Assembly: GCA_959601495.1 (NCBI GenBank)
Contig: CAUGPT010000008.1
Location: 6,547-70,546 of the forward strand
Length of the DNA stretch: 64,000 nucleotides
Direction of reading: 5' to 3'
Origin: Avispirillum sp959601495
GTDB taxonomy: Bacteria > Bacillota > Clostridia > Oscillospirales > CAG-272
Position 1 is the stretch's first letter; each line of letters starts with the position of its first letter. Under the pieces are notes generated by a model that was not told the origin of the DNA, searched no databases, and worked only from the letters and a program-made list of their open reading frames with translations. The position numbers and the translations under genes are program-made. This document shows positions 8,650-17,496 of the stretch, one piece after another.

Positions 8650-9330
8650 TCAGTCCGATGAGCTCTTTACCGCCTTGTACCCGAGCCCGCGCACCGTGAC
8701 TATTGAAAAATCGGTGCAGTCTCTGAACCTTTCGCGCAGTCTGTTGATGTGAACGTCGACCGTGCGGGCTTCCGTTTCGCTTTCCATGCCCCATATCTCG
8801 TCCATGAGCTGCTGACGCGTGAAGATATGTCCCGGGGCGGAGAGCAGTTTGTATAACAGATAAAACTCCTTTTGCGGCAAAACCGTTTCTTTTTTGCCCA
8901 CGGTGACGGTAAGCGCGTCGTAGTCGAGCACGGTGCTGCCCACCACCTGGCGGTGATCGCTGATTATCCTTGCACGGCGAAGCAGCGCCCCGACGCGCAG
9001 CAGCATTTCTTCAACGTCTACGGGCTTTACCATGTAGTCGTCAGCACCGGAGAGAAATCCGCGCTGCTTGTCGCCGAAAGAGTCCTTTGCGGTTATGAGC
9101 AGTACGGGGGTCGTGCGGTCTGTCTGCCTGAGCGACTCTGTAAGCTGAAAACCGTCGAGGCGCGGCATCATAATGTCTGTTATGATAAGATCAATATATT
9201 CGCTCTGCATTATGTCCAGAGCTGCCTCGCCGTCGGAGGCGCCGATGGGGTTGTAGCCGTTTTTTTCGAGAACGGTGCAGAAAAGCCTGTTGAGCTCCGC
9301 GTCGTCCTCGACAACAAGAATGTTGAACAT
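8650..9330 (-). CDS. OmpR/PhoB family response regulator
   Basis: About 226 residues. The receiver domain has the acidic pair in VVEDD, the phospho-acceptor Asp52 in ITDIMMP, the switch Thr/Ser in LLITAKD and Lys in YMVKPVD. A C-terminal winged helix with HINRLRERF follows (DNA-recognition region). The start at 9328-9330 was chosen because the receiver begins directly there; the frame continues 14 codons upstream. It is the first gene of the operon with the downstream kinase. Targets are unknown. Confidence 0.93.
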   Translation of the reverse strand: MFNILVVEDDAELNRLFCTVLEKNGYNPIGASDGEAALDIMQSEYIDLIITDIMMPRLDGFQLTESLRQTDRTTPVLLITAKDSFGDKQRGFLSGADDYMVKPVDVEEMLLRVGALLRRARIISDHRQVVGSTVLDYDALTVTVGKKETVLPQKEFYLLYKLLSAPGHIFTRQQLMDEIWGMESETEARTVDVHINRLRERFRDCTDFSIVTVRGLGYKAVKSSSD

Positions 9331-9462
9331 ATTTTGACCGCCTTTTTCCTTGATCTCAGCATGATTATACACCTAATAAGCCGTAAATGCAAGAAGCAGA
9401 GGCGGCAGCGGAACGATTTTGCAGGACTGCAGCGTAAAAAATGCAAAAATGCGGCGCCGCTA

Positions 9463-9491
9463 TTGATTTTTTGTCCCCACTAATTTATAAT
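9463..9491 (+). promoter_or_regulatory. SigA-type promoter before the acyltransferase gene
   Basis: TTGATT, 17-base spacer, TATAAT. About 30 bases upstream of the chosen ATG. Confidence 0.75.
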
Positions 9492-9521
9492 AGTAAAAAA
9501 GAACCGAACGGTGGCAATTAC

Positions 9522-10454
9522 ATGAAGAAATATTTCGAAAGCTTTTTGAAAATATGCGCGTTTCCGACGGACGCCGCAGAGTCGCTTCTCGGCGATCTTG
9601 ATAAAATCTGCGCCGTGCGTTCGGCACGTGACGTGTTTGAAGAATGTGTTGACGAATATAAGAGATCTATAGACATTGATTTTGAGGCTCTGCATGACAG
9701 ATGCGGAGAGGCGGCGGAGAGCGCGGGCGTACATAAATACGCGGGCAATCTTATAATTTACTGCCTGTGGACCGAGCATCTGAAAGAGCTTTATAAAGAA
9801 AAAGGATATGACGACACAGTCTGGCTGGACAGTGTCACCGATCTTCGCACAAAGGCGATAGAGTGCAAAAAGAAATACGGCGTCTGGGGCACATTCGTGG
9901 GAGGATGGCTGCCGCAGTATTTCTCGCTTGAGCGATTTGCCCTCGGCAGGCTTCAGTTTGAAATTATGGATTTCTTCGCTTCGCACGAAACGTATACGAA
10001 ATTCGGTGTGGAGCTTGTGCCCGATACCTCAAAGGCGGCTGCTCTGCACATCCCCGCAACGGGTCCGCTTACCCGTGACAAGGTGCTTGACTCTTATAAA
10101 AAGGCATATGCGTTTTTCGAAAAGTATTTTCCTTTTTGCCTGCAGAACGGGATACTGTGCGGTCAGTGCTTCTCATGGCTGCTTTACGGACCTGTAAGGA
10201 ATATTCTGCCGCCGGACTCCAACAGCCGAGACTTTATACGCGATTTTGACGTTATGTATGACTATGACGACCCGGGCTACAAGGACTGCTGGCGTATTTT
10301 TAATGTTGACTGGACGGGAGACGCCTCGCTACTCCCGAGGGACACATCAATGCAGAGAAGATATGCCGATCACCTTGCGGCGGGCGGCACGGGCGGCCGC
10401 GGTGCGGGCGTTATACTGTTTGACGGCGAAAACGTGCTTACACGGCACGAGTAA
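9522..10454 (+). CDS. GNAT-like N-acyltransferase (NAT_N/GNAT_C type)
   Basis: About 310 residues. It resembles Firmicutes acyltransferase-domain proteins built from an N-terminal helical domain and a GNAT-like C-terminal domain: a GRLQFE motif near the middle, then ALHIPATGPLT...V..SY..A..FF..YFP, and a late LPPDSNSRDFI segment. The acceptor is unknown. The start at 9522 follows GGTGG; an upstream in-frame ATG would overlap the promoter at 9463-9491 and is rejected. The next gene begins 29 bases after the stop, so it may share a transcript with the ACT and UPF0210 genes. Confidence 0.75.
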   Translation: MKKYFESFLKICAFPTDAAESLLGDLDKICAVRSARDVFEECVDEYKRSIDIDFEALHDRCGEAAESAGVHKYAGNLIIYCLWTEHLKELYKEKGYDDTVWLDSVTDLRTKAIECKKKYGVWGTFVGGWLPQYFSLERFALGRLQFEIMDFFASHETYTKFGVELVPDTSKAAALHIPATGPLTRDKVLDSYKKAYAFFEKYFPFCLQNGILCGQCFSWLLYGPVRNILPPDSNSRDFIRDFDVMYDYDDPGYKDCWRIFNVDWTGDASLLPRDTSMQRRYADHLAAGGTGGRGAGVILFDGENVLTRHE

Positions 10455-10483
10455 AATGAACACAATCGAAAGGAAAGAATAAA

Positions 10484-10753
10484 ATGAAAGCAGTAGTTTC
10501 CGTAATCGGTAAGGATAATTTCGGCATACTTGCAAAGGTCGCGGCGGTATGCAGCGAAAATCGGGCGAATATAATCGACGTAACGCAGTCCGTTCTTCAG
10601 GATATGTTTGTAATGATAATGCTTGTCGATATCTCCGCCGACGGATGCGATTTCTCAAAGCTGTGCGGCGCGCTTGACACGCTTGGCGGCGAGATCGGAA
10701 TGAAGATCAACATAATGCATGAAGACATTTTCAATTCTATGCACAGAATATGA
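10484..10753 (+). CDS. ACT domain protein, UPF0237 family
   Basis: 89 residues, a single ACT fold beginning KAVVSVIGKDNFGILAKVAAVC, the small-molecule-binding beta-alpha-beta unit found in GcvR-like and UPF0237 proteins. Such proteins bind amino acids or similar ligands and regulate a partner. Full family length. It lies 12 bases before the UPF0210 gene; this pair is conserved together across Firmicutes, which suggests the ACT protein modulates its neighbour. The ligand and the partner's reaction are not established. Confidence 0.9.
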   Translation: MKAVVSVIGKDNFGILAKVAAVCSENRANIIDVTQSVLQDMFVMIMLVDISADGCDFSKLCGALDTLGGEIGMKINIMHEDIFNSMHRI

Positions 10754-10765
10754 GGTAACAGAAAA

Positions 10766-12124
10766 GTGCTGAATATCGGAGATATAATGGAAACAATACG
10801 GATGATCCAGGACGACAATCTGGATATCCGTACCATAACCATGGGTATATCGCTGCTTGACTGCTGCGATACGGACATAGACGCGTCATGCCGAAAGGTG
10901 TACGACAAGATATGCCGCCTGGCGGGAGATCTTGTGGCGACAGGCGAAGAGATAGCTTCGCTGTACGGTATACCGATCATAAACAAAAGAGTATCCGTCA
11001 CCCCCATTGCAATGCTTGTAGCCGCAAGCGGCGGTGACCCTGTCAAATACGCGAAGACTCTCGACAAAGCGGGCAGGGAAATAGGAGTCAACTTTATAGG
11101 TGGCTTTTCCGCACTGGTACATAAGGGCTTTTCCGCAGGAGATATGGAGCTTATCCGCGCCATTCCCGAGGCGCTCAGCGAGACGGATCAGGTCTGTGCC
11201 TCCGTCAATGTGGGCACGACGAAGGCGGGTATCAACATGGATGCCGTAGGCATCATGGGCGAGATGATAGTAAAGGCGGCAAAACTCACCGCCGACCGCA
11301 ACTGCATAGCCCCCGCAAAGCTTGTGGTGCTGTGCAACGCGCCTGAGGATAACCCGTTTATGGCGGGCGCTTTCCACGGCACGGGAGAGGCGGACTGCGT
11401 TATAAACGTGGGCGTTTCCGGTCCCGGTGTCGTCCGCGCCGCCATTGAGAAAGCCCCCGACGCCGACCTTAACGAAATTGCTGATATAATCAAAAAGACC
11501 GCGTTCAAGATCACGCGTATGGGTCAGCTTGTGGGAACCGTTGCATCCGAAAAGTTGGGCGTTCCTTTCGGCATAGTCGATCTGTCCCTTGCGCCTACGC
11601 CTGCCGTTGGCGACTCCGTTGCCCATATCCTTGAGGAGATGGGACTTGAACGCTGCGGTATACACGGAACGACCGCGTGCCTTGCGATGCTCAACGACGC
11701 CGTCAAAAAAGGCGGCGTAATGGCTTCGTCAAATGTAGGCGGACTTTCCGGCGCGTTTATCCCCGTTTCCGAGGACGCAGGCATGATAAGGGCTGCGAGA
11801 GAGGGAATACTCGGAATTGAAAAGCTCGAGGCTATGACGAGCGTTTGCTCCGTTGGTCTTGATATGATAGTTGTGCCCGGCGACACCGCGCCCGAGGTCA
11901 TTTCCGCAATAATTGCGGACGAGGCTGCTATAGGTATGGTAAATACAAAGACCACTGCCGTTCGTATAATCCCCGCAATCGGCAAGGGAGTCGGTGAGGA
12001 GCTCGAGTTCGGCGGGCTTCTGGGCAGCGGTCCCGTTATGCCGCTGAACGACGCGGCGTCCCCCGCAAAGTTTATTTCCCGCGGCGGACGTATCCCCGCA
12101 CCGCTTCAGGCACTGAAAAACTAA
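10766..12124 (+). CDS. UPF0210 / PFL family protein (DUF711)
   Basis: 452 residues, matching the family almost end to end, beginning LNIGDIMETIRMIQDDNLDIRTITMGISL. The family adopts a pyruvate-formate-lyase-like barrel, yet the reaction is unknown; no glycyl-radical loop is evident. A GTG start at 10766 is used because it gives the conserved N-terminus and GAGG lies about 11 bases before it; the ATG at 10788 is an alternative. Second gene of the conserved ACT-UPF0210 pair and followed by a strong terminator. Confidence 0.9.
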   Translation: MLNIGDIMETIRMIQDDNLDIRTITMGISLLDCCDTDIDASCRKVYDKICRLAGDLVATGEEIASLYGIPIINKRVSVTPIAMLVAASGGDPVKYAKTLDKAGREIGVNFIGGFSALVHKGFSAGDMELIRAIPEALSETDQVCASVNVGTTKAGINMDAVGIMGEMIVKAAKLTADRNCIAPAKLVVLCNAPEDNPFMAGAFHGTGEADCVINVGVSGPGVVRAAIEKAPDADLNEIADIIKKTAFKITRMGQLVGTVASEKLGVPFGIVDLSLAPTPAVGDSVAHILEEMGLERCGIHGTTACLAMLNDAVKKGGVMASSNVGGLSGAFIPVSEDAGMIRAAREGILGIEKLEAMTSVCSVGLDMIVVPGDTAPEVISAIIADEAAIGMVNTKTTAVRIIPAIGKGVGEELEFGGLLGSGPVMPLNDAASPAKFISRGGRIPAPLQALKN

Positions 12125-12159
12125 CAGAAATTTTGGCACATCGCATTCCTTGTGTCGGC

Positions 12160-12185
12160 GGCTGCCGCCACGCGGCAGCCTTTTT
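12160..12185 (+). terminator. Terminator after the UPF0210 gene
   Basis: 9-bp perfect stem GGCTGCCGC/GCGGCAGCC with a 3-base loop and TTTTT. Confidence 0.85.
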
Positions 12186-12291
12186 GATTTCGACCGTTTT
12201 TCGGTCTTGCGACATAATATCCTATGTTTTACGTTTATTATAAAAGAAGGTACATACGAAAAGGACTAATTGAAACTGAAAGGCAGAAAAC

Positions 12292-13449
12292 ATGAGAATT
12301 TCGAAAATTGCAATTTGCGCGCTGCTATTATGCGCATCTCTTCTTGCCGTCGGCTGCGCCGATAAAGGGAGCGGAGTTTACGTGCAGTCTGTGGCTGATC
12401 TTTGCGGCTATGCACAGTCAGGCACGGACGCTTTTTCGGGTGTTGCGGCATCTGAGAGCGTTTGCGAAGTGTCAAGGGACGCGGACAAAAAGATCGCCGA
12501 GACATTCGTTGCCGTAGGTGACAGTGTCGATAAGGGGGACAAGCTTTTCAGCTACGACAGCGACGACCTGCAGTTGAAGCTTGATAAGCAAAAGCTTGAG
12601 CTTGAGCAGTTAAAAGCCTCCGTTGAAGACTATAAACGGCGGATAGATGAGCTTGAGGCTGAGAAGAAAGCTGCGGCGGCGGATATGCAGCTTCAGTATA
12701 CTGTTCAGATTCAGGCGGTAAAGCTTGACCTGAAGGAGGCTCAGATAAACTGCGCATCAAAGCAGGAAAGCGTTGAAAAGTCCGCCGGGATCCTCGAGGA
12801 CACAGAGGTCATCTCTCCCGTTTCCGGGCGCGTTACCTGGATTGCGGACAATGAGAGCTCGGGCACGGTTTATATAAAAATTCAGCAGTCCGACAGCTTT
12901 ATTATCTCCTGCGTGCTCGGTGAGCTTCAGCGCGGGTCTGTATCCGAGGGAGACAGGGTTGCAATACTATCACGCACGGGCAGCACCGCAATATGGTACG
13001 GCACTGTGTCAAAGGTGGATTACGGCAATCCGTCCCGGGACAGCCGCTCGGACAATGAATATTCCGATACAGCAACAAGATATAAGTTCTTTGTGCAGCC
13101 CGACAGCACCGAGGGGCTTATTCTCGGTCAGCACGTGTATGTAACCGCAAATATCCCCGAGCGCGAGGGTATCTGCATTTCCGCAGGCTTTGTCTGCGAG
13201 GACGAGGACGGCAAATTCGTCTGGGCAGACAACGGCAGCGGACGCCTTGAGCGGCGCGCGGTGACGGCGGAGGCGGCTGACGGCGACGCTGACAGCGTTG
13301 TCATCACCGACGGACTGAGCCTTGACGACTTTATAGCGTATCCTGACAGCGGCTGCGCAGTCGGTGCTGCGGTAGTCAGATATTCATACAATGCCGCGGC
13401 TGATGCCGGGGATGCGGGAGACGGTGACTATGGCGATATTGCAGCTTAA
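12292..13449 (+). CDS. Lipoprotein membrane-fusion (HlyD/MacA-like) adaptor of an ABC efflux system
   Basis: 385 residues. A lipoprotein signal ends in the lipobox LAVGC (about residues 18-22). The body has a biotinyl-lipoyl-like half (FVAVGDSVDKGDKLFSYDSDDLQ), a long alpha-helical hairpin (about 95-150), the second half-motif (DTEVISPVSGRVTWI) and beta-barrel domains. Adaptors of this kind link a MacB-type permease to the cell surface. First gene of a four-gene operon; its end overlaps the ATPase gene by 20 bases. Odd: the operon holds a second, non-identical adaptor. Confidence 0.88.
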   Translation: MRISKIAICALLLCASLLAVGCADKGSGVYVQSVADLCGYAQSGTDAFSGVAASESVCEVSRDADKKIAETFVAVGDSVDKGDKLFSYDSDDLQLKLDKQKLELEQLKASVEDYKRRIDELEAEKKAAAADMQLQYTVQIQAVKLDLKEAQINCASKQESVEKSAGILEDTEVISPVSGRVTWIADNESSGTVYIKIQQSDSFIISCVLGELQRGSVSEGDRVAILSRTGSTAIWYGTVSKVDYGNPSRDSRSDNEYSDTATRYKFFVQPDSTEGLILGQHVYVTANIPEREGICISAGFVCEDEDGKFVWADNGSGRLERRAVTAEAADGDADSVVITDGLSLDDFIAYPDSGCAVGAAVVRYSYNAAADAGDAGDGDYGDIAA

Positions 13450-14137
13450 AGGTATATGCAAGGACTATTTCAGAGCGCGGCAGCCTGTGCGCGTGCTCGA
13501 AGGAATAGACCTTACGGTAGACGAGGGCGAGTATGTTGCCGTTATGGGTCCCTCCGGCTCCGGCAAGACAACGCTTATGAACATAATCGGCTGTCTTGAC
13601 ACGCCGAACGGCGGAGAATATCTTCTCTGCGGAAAAGATCTTGCAAATCTTTCCGACGACGCCCTTGCGGATATACGCGGAAAATATATTGGTTTCGTAT
13701 TTCAGAATTTTTACCTTTTGCCGCGCCTTTCCGCGCTTGACAACGTTGCGCTGCCGCTTCTGTATGCGGGTGTTTCGCTGAAAGAACGCAGGAGGCGCGC
13801 TGCGGCGGCGCTTGAATCCGTGGGGCTTTCTGACAGAGCCGCGTTTCTGCCGAACCAGCTTTCCGGCGGTCAGTGCCAGAGAGTCGCCATTGCGCGCGCC
13901 GTTTGCGCCGATCCCAAGCTGCTCTTGGCTGACGAGCCGACGGGAGCACTTGACACGGCGTCAGGTGAGCAGATAATGGAGATATTCAAAGAACTGAATA
14001 AAAAGGGGATCACCATTGTCATGATAACGCACGAGCCCGGGATCGCGGCACGTGCCGACCGTATCTGCCATATGCGCGACGGCAGACTCATTGACGACAG
14101 CAGCACCCTGCGGGAGAATAACTCAGATGAAGAATAA
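13430..14137 (+). CDS. ABC transporter ATP-binding protein, MacB/LolD type
   Basis: 235 residues with Walker A GPSGSGKTT, Q-loop in FVFQNFYLLPRL, signature LSGGQCQRVAIARA, Walker B LLLADEPTGALD and the switch His in MITHEP. It powers the FtsX-like permease encoded two genes downstream. The ATG at 13430 follows GGGAG and starts the canonical N-terminus (AILQLKGICKDYF). It overlaps both neighbouring adaptor genes, indicating translational coupling and fixed stoichiometry. Confidence 0.95.
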   Translation: MAILQLKGICKDYFRARQPVRVLEGIDLTVDEGEYVAVMGPSGSGKTTLMNIIGCLDTPNGGEYLLCGKDLANLSDDALADIRGKYIGFVFQNFYLLPRLSALDNVALPLLYAGVSLKERRRRAAAALESVGLSDRAAFLPNQLSGGQCQRVAIARAVCADPKLLLADEPTGALDTASGEQIMEIFKELNKKGITIVMITHEPGIAARADRICHMRDGRLIDDSSTLRENNSDEE

Positions 14138-15713
14138 AGGAAAAGTCAAAAAAACCATAATAATATCCGCTTCTGTTGCAGTTGCGGCGGCGCTGTGCGC
14201 AGGCAGTCTTATATTTCTTGCGCCGAGGCTGTCAAAGCCCGTGCCGGTTTATGATTTCAGCGACATAAGCGCGGATTATTATGACGAAACACTGAATTTC
14301 GACGGTACTGTGTCGGCAGGCAGCGTGCAGTCTGTCTATCTCGGTAATACTAAAAAAGTAAAAGCAATATGTGTCAGCGAGGGGGATACCGTGAAAGCGG
14401 GCGACACTCTTATGACCTTTGACACAACGCTTTCCCAAATAGCCGTCGAAAGAGCACGGCTGAATGTTGAAAAGCTGCGGCTGAAGGTTAAAGAGGCAGA
14501 AAAAAGCCTTGCCGAAATTTCGAAGCTTACGCCGTTTGTACCTGCACCCGCTCCGGAAAAAAATGTGCATATCCTTAAGGACGAATACGAAATTATTGTG
14601 CCCGACGGCGCCGACGGCGCAGGAGAGGACTCGCCGCTTATATGCCTGCTGTCGGAGAGCGCAGAGGCAGATAATACGGTATTTGAGGCTCTGCGTGAAA
14701 AATGCGCTGAGGCGTGCGGCGAGGCTCCCGAAAATATTAACGAATGCAGTGTTGTTTTCACATCCCGCGCGGGGGATACGAGCGACGGCGAACGCACCGT
14801 CTGGCAGGGGGTTCGCATTATGTACGGAGAAGAAATCTCCTTTGCCTTCTTCAACGCCTCCGGTATATCAGATCCGTTTGACGGCGGCAACTCCGATGAT
14901 ACCGATGACGGCAGCGACGGGAAAGCAGGGCACACCGCCGAGGAAATAAAGAAGATGAAAGCCGAAGCGGCGCAGCAGCTGAAAAATGCAAAAAAAGACG
15001 CCGAGATGGCTGCGGCAGAGTATAAGATCATGATAGCGGAAACAGAAAGCGACAGGGTCACGGCGGAGCTTGACGGGACTGTAACATCCGTGCTCGATCC
15101 GGAAACAGCCGCAGGCTCTGACTCGCCGATAATAAAGGTCTCCGGCTCGGGCGGCTGTTACATCACCTGTAAGATTGACGAATGGAGCCGCGAAAAGCTC
15201 TCTGTCGGCACAGAGGTTACCGTATCAAGCTGGACGACGGACACGGCGGCAAGCGGTACGGTGCAAAGCATCGGAGACACTCCCGTTGAAGCTTCAAACG
15301 GCAGCGGCGGAAAAATTTACGGTGACGTGTATTCTTATGGCTATTCGAACGAATCAAATATTACGTATTATCCGTTTACGGTGCTTGTTGAGGATACAAA
15401 GCTTCTCAGCGCAGGCGAGTACGTAAGCGTTGAATACCGACCCGGGGCGGACGGCGGCAGCAGTCTGTATATAATGAACATGTTTATAAGAAAAGATACA
15501 GGCGGAGTAACATATGTGTATGCAGAGACAGACGGCGGCACTCTTGAAAAAAGGCACATAAAAGTCGGAAAAACCGTCCGGGAAGAATATACAGAGGTGA
15601 TAAGCGGTCTCAACGGAGACGAAAAGCTTGCTTTTCCGTACGGGAGCAGCGTGAGAGAGGGCGCACACACAAAGGACGGAGACCCCTCCGAGCTGTATGA
15701 CTACGATTATTGA
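14127..15713 (+). CDS. Second membrane-fusion (HlyD-like) adaptor with an inserted domain
   Basis: 528 residues, start at the ATG overlapping the ATPase stop. An N-terminal membrane anchor (about 9-32) is followed by a lipoyl-like half (VSEGDTVKAGDTLMTFDTTLSQ), helix, an atypical insertion of about 130 residues (about 145-275, acidic, ending in a Gly/Asp-rich run), the second helix rich in Ala/Lys/Glu, a second half-motif (LDGTVTSVLDPET) and barrel domains. The insertion makes it much longer than the 380-residue partner adaptor. It is retained by an uncleaved helix rather than a lipid. Nine bases separate it from the permease gene. Confidence 0.85.
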   Translation: MKNKGKVKKTIIISASVAVAAALCAGSLIFLAPRLSKPVPVYDFSDISADYYDETLNFDGTVSAGSVQSVYLGNTKKVKAICVSEGDTVKAGDTLMTFDTTLSQIAVERARLNVEKLRLKVKEAEKSLAEISKLTPFVPAPAPEKNVHILKDEYEIIVPDGADGAGEDSPLICLLSESAEADNTVFEALREKCAEACGEAPENINECSVVFTSRAGDTSDGERTVWQGVRIMYGEEISFAFFNASGISDPFDGGNSDDTDDGSDGKAGHTAEEIKKMKAEAAQQLKNAKKDAEMAAAEYKIMIAETESDRVTAELDGTVTSVLDPETAAGSDSPIIKVSGSGGCYITCKIDEWSREKLSVGTEVTVSSWTTDTAASGTVQSIGDTPVEASNGSGGKIYGDVYSYGYSNESNITYYPFTVLVEDTKLLSAGEYVSVEYRPGADGGSSLYIMNMFIRKDTGGVTYVYAETDGGTLEKRHIKVGKTVREEYTEVISGLNGDEKLAFPYGSSVREGAHTKDGDPSELYDYDY

Positions 15714-15722
15714 GGTGGCGCG

Positions 15723-16976
15723 ATGAGAGAAAATATAAGACTTGCCTTTCAAGGTATATGGGGGCATAAGCTGAGGTCGTTTCTGACAATGCTCGGCATT
15801 ATCATCGGTATTGCCGCAATTATTGCAATTGTCTCCACAATAAAGGGTACAAACGAACAAATAAAAGAAAACCTTATAGGCTCGGGCAATAATGTTGTAA
15901 CCGTAGAGCTGAACCGAGACGGTTATCGGTACGATATGACTTACGAAAGCGTTCCGGACGGGATACGCCTCCCCGATACCGCCGCCCTTGAAGCACTTAT
16001 GTCAATAAAAGGCGTTGAAATGGTTTCTGCATATAACGAAAGAAACAACGGTGACGGAGTGTATTTCGGCAGTACACAGTTCAACGGTAAGGTCGTCGGT
16101 GCGGACAGAGACTGTTTTTCGGTATATGGCTATGCGGTGAAGTCCGGCAGAGGCTTTACAAAGAACGATTATGACAGACGAGCCAAGGTGCTTTTGGTTG
16201 ACGAAACTGCGGCAGGCAGACTGTTTGCGGGCGTTGACCCGGTAGGGCAGCATATGGAGCTTTCCGGCGAGAGCTTTACGGTTGTCGGCGTAGTTGCGCC
16301 CGAAAAGGATTTTACACCGACCATATCAAGTATATCCGACTATTATATGTATACCGACCGCTCCTCCGGCACAATATATATGCCCGGAACCTCTTGGGCG
16401 ACTGTGTACGCTTTTAACGAGCCGCAGAATATTGCACTGAAGGTGACGAATACCGACGTTATGGCGTCGGTCGGAAAATCGGCTGCGGACGTGCTGACGG
16501 GCGTGCTTGTGAAGGACGATAAGTCGGGTTTTGACTACCGCAGCGAAAATCTTCTGGAGCAGGCGGAAAAGCTGCAGAGCATGAGCCGCTCCGCCAACAT
16601 GCAGCTTGTATGGATAGCGGGCATCTCTCTTGTCGTGGGCGGCATCGGGGTTATGAACATCATGCTGGTATCCGTTACGGAGCGTACAGCCGAAATAGGT
16701 CTGAAAAAAGCTATCGGTGCGAAAAAGCGCCGTATCCGCATGCAATTTCTGACAGAGGCAGCCGTGCTGACGGCTCTCGGCGGTATTATAGGCGTTATAT
16801 GCGGCGTGGGGCTTGCAAAGCTTGTTTCGGTCATAATGGGTATTCCCGTCGCGGTAAGTATCCCCGCTTCTCTTGCGGCGGTTGTATTTTCCGCCGTTAT
16901 CGGCATAGTGTTCGGACTGCTGCCGGCGGCAAAGGCGGCAAATCTCAGCCCCATAGAGGCGCTGCGCCGCGACTGA
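15723..16976 (+). CDS. MacB-like ABC transporter permease (FtsX fold)
   Basis: 417 residues. First helix at about 18-40 after the typical RENIRLAFQGIWGHKLRSFLTMLGIIIGIAAI, a large extracytoplasmic MacB domain (about 45-280), then three C-terminal helices starting at VWIAGISLVVGGIGVMNIML; the cytoplasmic coupling segment ERTAEIGLKKAIGAKKRRI and the ending SPIEALRRD are both family hallmarks. With the ATPase and the two adaptors it should export a peptide, lipid or drug from the outer membrane leaflet. Last gene of the operon. Confidence 0.95.
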   Translation: MRENIRLAFQGIWGHKLRSFLTMLGIIIGIAAIIAIVSTIKGTNEQIKENLIGSGNNVVTVELNRDGYRYDMTYESVPDGIRLPDTAALEALMSIKGVEMVSAYNERNNGDGVYFGSTQFNGKVVGADRDCFSVYGYAVKSGRGFTKNDYDRRAKVLLVDETAAGRLFAGVDPVGQHMELSGESFTVVGVVAPEKDFTPTISSISDYYMYTDRSSGTIYMPGTSWATVYAFNEPQNIALKVTNTDVMASVGKSAADVLTGVLVKDDKSGFDYRSENLLEQAEKLQSMSRSANMQLVWIAGISLVVGGIGVMNIMLVSVTERTAEIGLKKAIGAKKRRIRMQFLTEAAVLTALGGIIGVICGVGLAKLVSVIMGIPVAVSIPASLAAVVFSAVIGIVFGLLPAAKAANLSPIEALRRD

Positions 16977-17109
16977 CGCTGTCGGCGGGCAACGCAGAAT
17001 GTCAGGCGGCTCAAAAAGCGGCAGCGACTGCACAATATAAGTTGATCTGTGCGCAATCGGCGTACAGACAGAGACAACACCGAATCGGGCGAGATCCTTC
17101 AGTCCGAAT

Positions 17110-17148
17110 AAAAAGGCAGACCGCGGAAAACACGGTCTGCCTTTTTTT
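17110..17148 (+). terminator. Terminator of the MacAB-like operon
   Basis: 14-bp stem AAAAAGGCAGACCG with its complement, 9-base loop, T7 tail. Confidence 0.88.
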
Positions 17149-17223
17149 GGCTCCGGTCTGATGAAAACATCTTTGTAATGCCGCGTAAACCAAAATGCTT
17201 TAGAGATAAATATTATAAATTCC

Positions 17224-17252
17224 TTGACAAAGGTCATAAGCAATGATATACT
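17224..17252 (+). promoter_or_regulatory. Near-consensus SigA promoter of the 17.5-18.6 kb genes
   Basis: TTGACA, 17-base spacer, TATACT. The first codon downstream is about 240 bases away, leaving a long untranslated leader. Confidence 0.85.
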
Positions 17253-17258
17253 GAAATG

Positions 17259-17496
17259 CACATTTCGGGCGCATGCTGGCAAACGTCGGTCGCGGGTCCT
17301 TATATTACCGATGCGGTTTTTGCAAAATAACTGGTCGCGCGGGCAGCAATTGAGAGCGCACCGTGAAAGGACGCTGCCGCGGGTCGTAATGCGCGAAAAA
17401 TCAAATACGAAATCGAGCCGGACGCAAAGACGCAGAGCCAAACCTTAAAATACAGGTTGACTTGGCGTCTTTTTTGTATGCGGAGAATAGGGGGAA
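17259..17496 (+). ncRNA. Structured 5' leader RNA, class not recognised (candidate riboswitch)
   Basis: The stretch between the promoter and the first small gene has no coding frame but several complementary arms: CGTCGGT/ACCGATG (17284-17313), GCGCGGGCAGC/GCTGCCGCG (about 17337-17381) and a final hairpin with T6. It contains GGACGCAAAG (17420-17429), a stretch also found in class I cyclic-di-GMP riboswitches, yet the rest of that aptamer does not line up. The layout of promoter, folded leader, terminator-like hairpin and then genes suggests regulated read-through; a stand-alone small RNA is the alternative. Confidence 0.4.
17421..17476 (+). terminator. Terminator-like hairpin at the end of the leader RNA
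   Basis: Arms GACGC..GCCAA.ACCT and AGGT...TTGGCGTC enclose an A-rich loop; the right arm runs into TTTTTT. The first gene begins 21 bases later, so this would be an attenuator rather than a simple operon end. Confidence 0.6.

Noticed and set aside
9441..9522. Upstream start of the acyltransferase at 9441
   Set aside because: It would place the promoter TTGATT-TATAAT inside the coding sequence; the ATG at 9522 has a ribosome site.
16326..17441. 371-codon minus-strand frame across the permease end and leader RNA
   Set aside because: It is antisense to the permease and runs through a terminator and a promoter; the peptide is Arg/His/Cys-rich with no family look.
17259..17496. T-box, FMN, cobalamin or c-di-GMP-I riboswitch for the leader RNA
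   Set aside because: The T-box UGGNACCGCG bulge, FMN AGGAUAU and cobalamin box are absent. The GGACGCAAAG string fits c-di-GMP-I, but the 5' half (GGCAAAC close by) and P1b do not, so no class is assigned.
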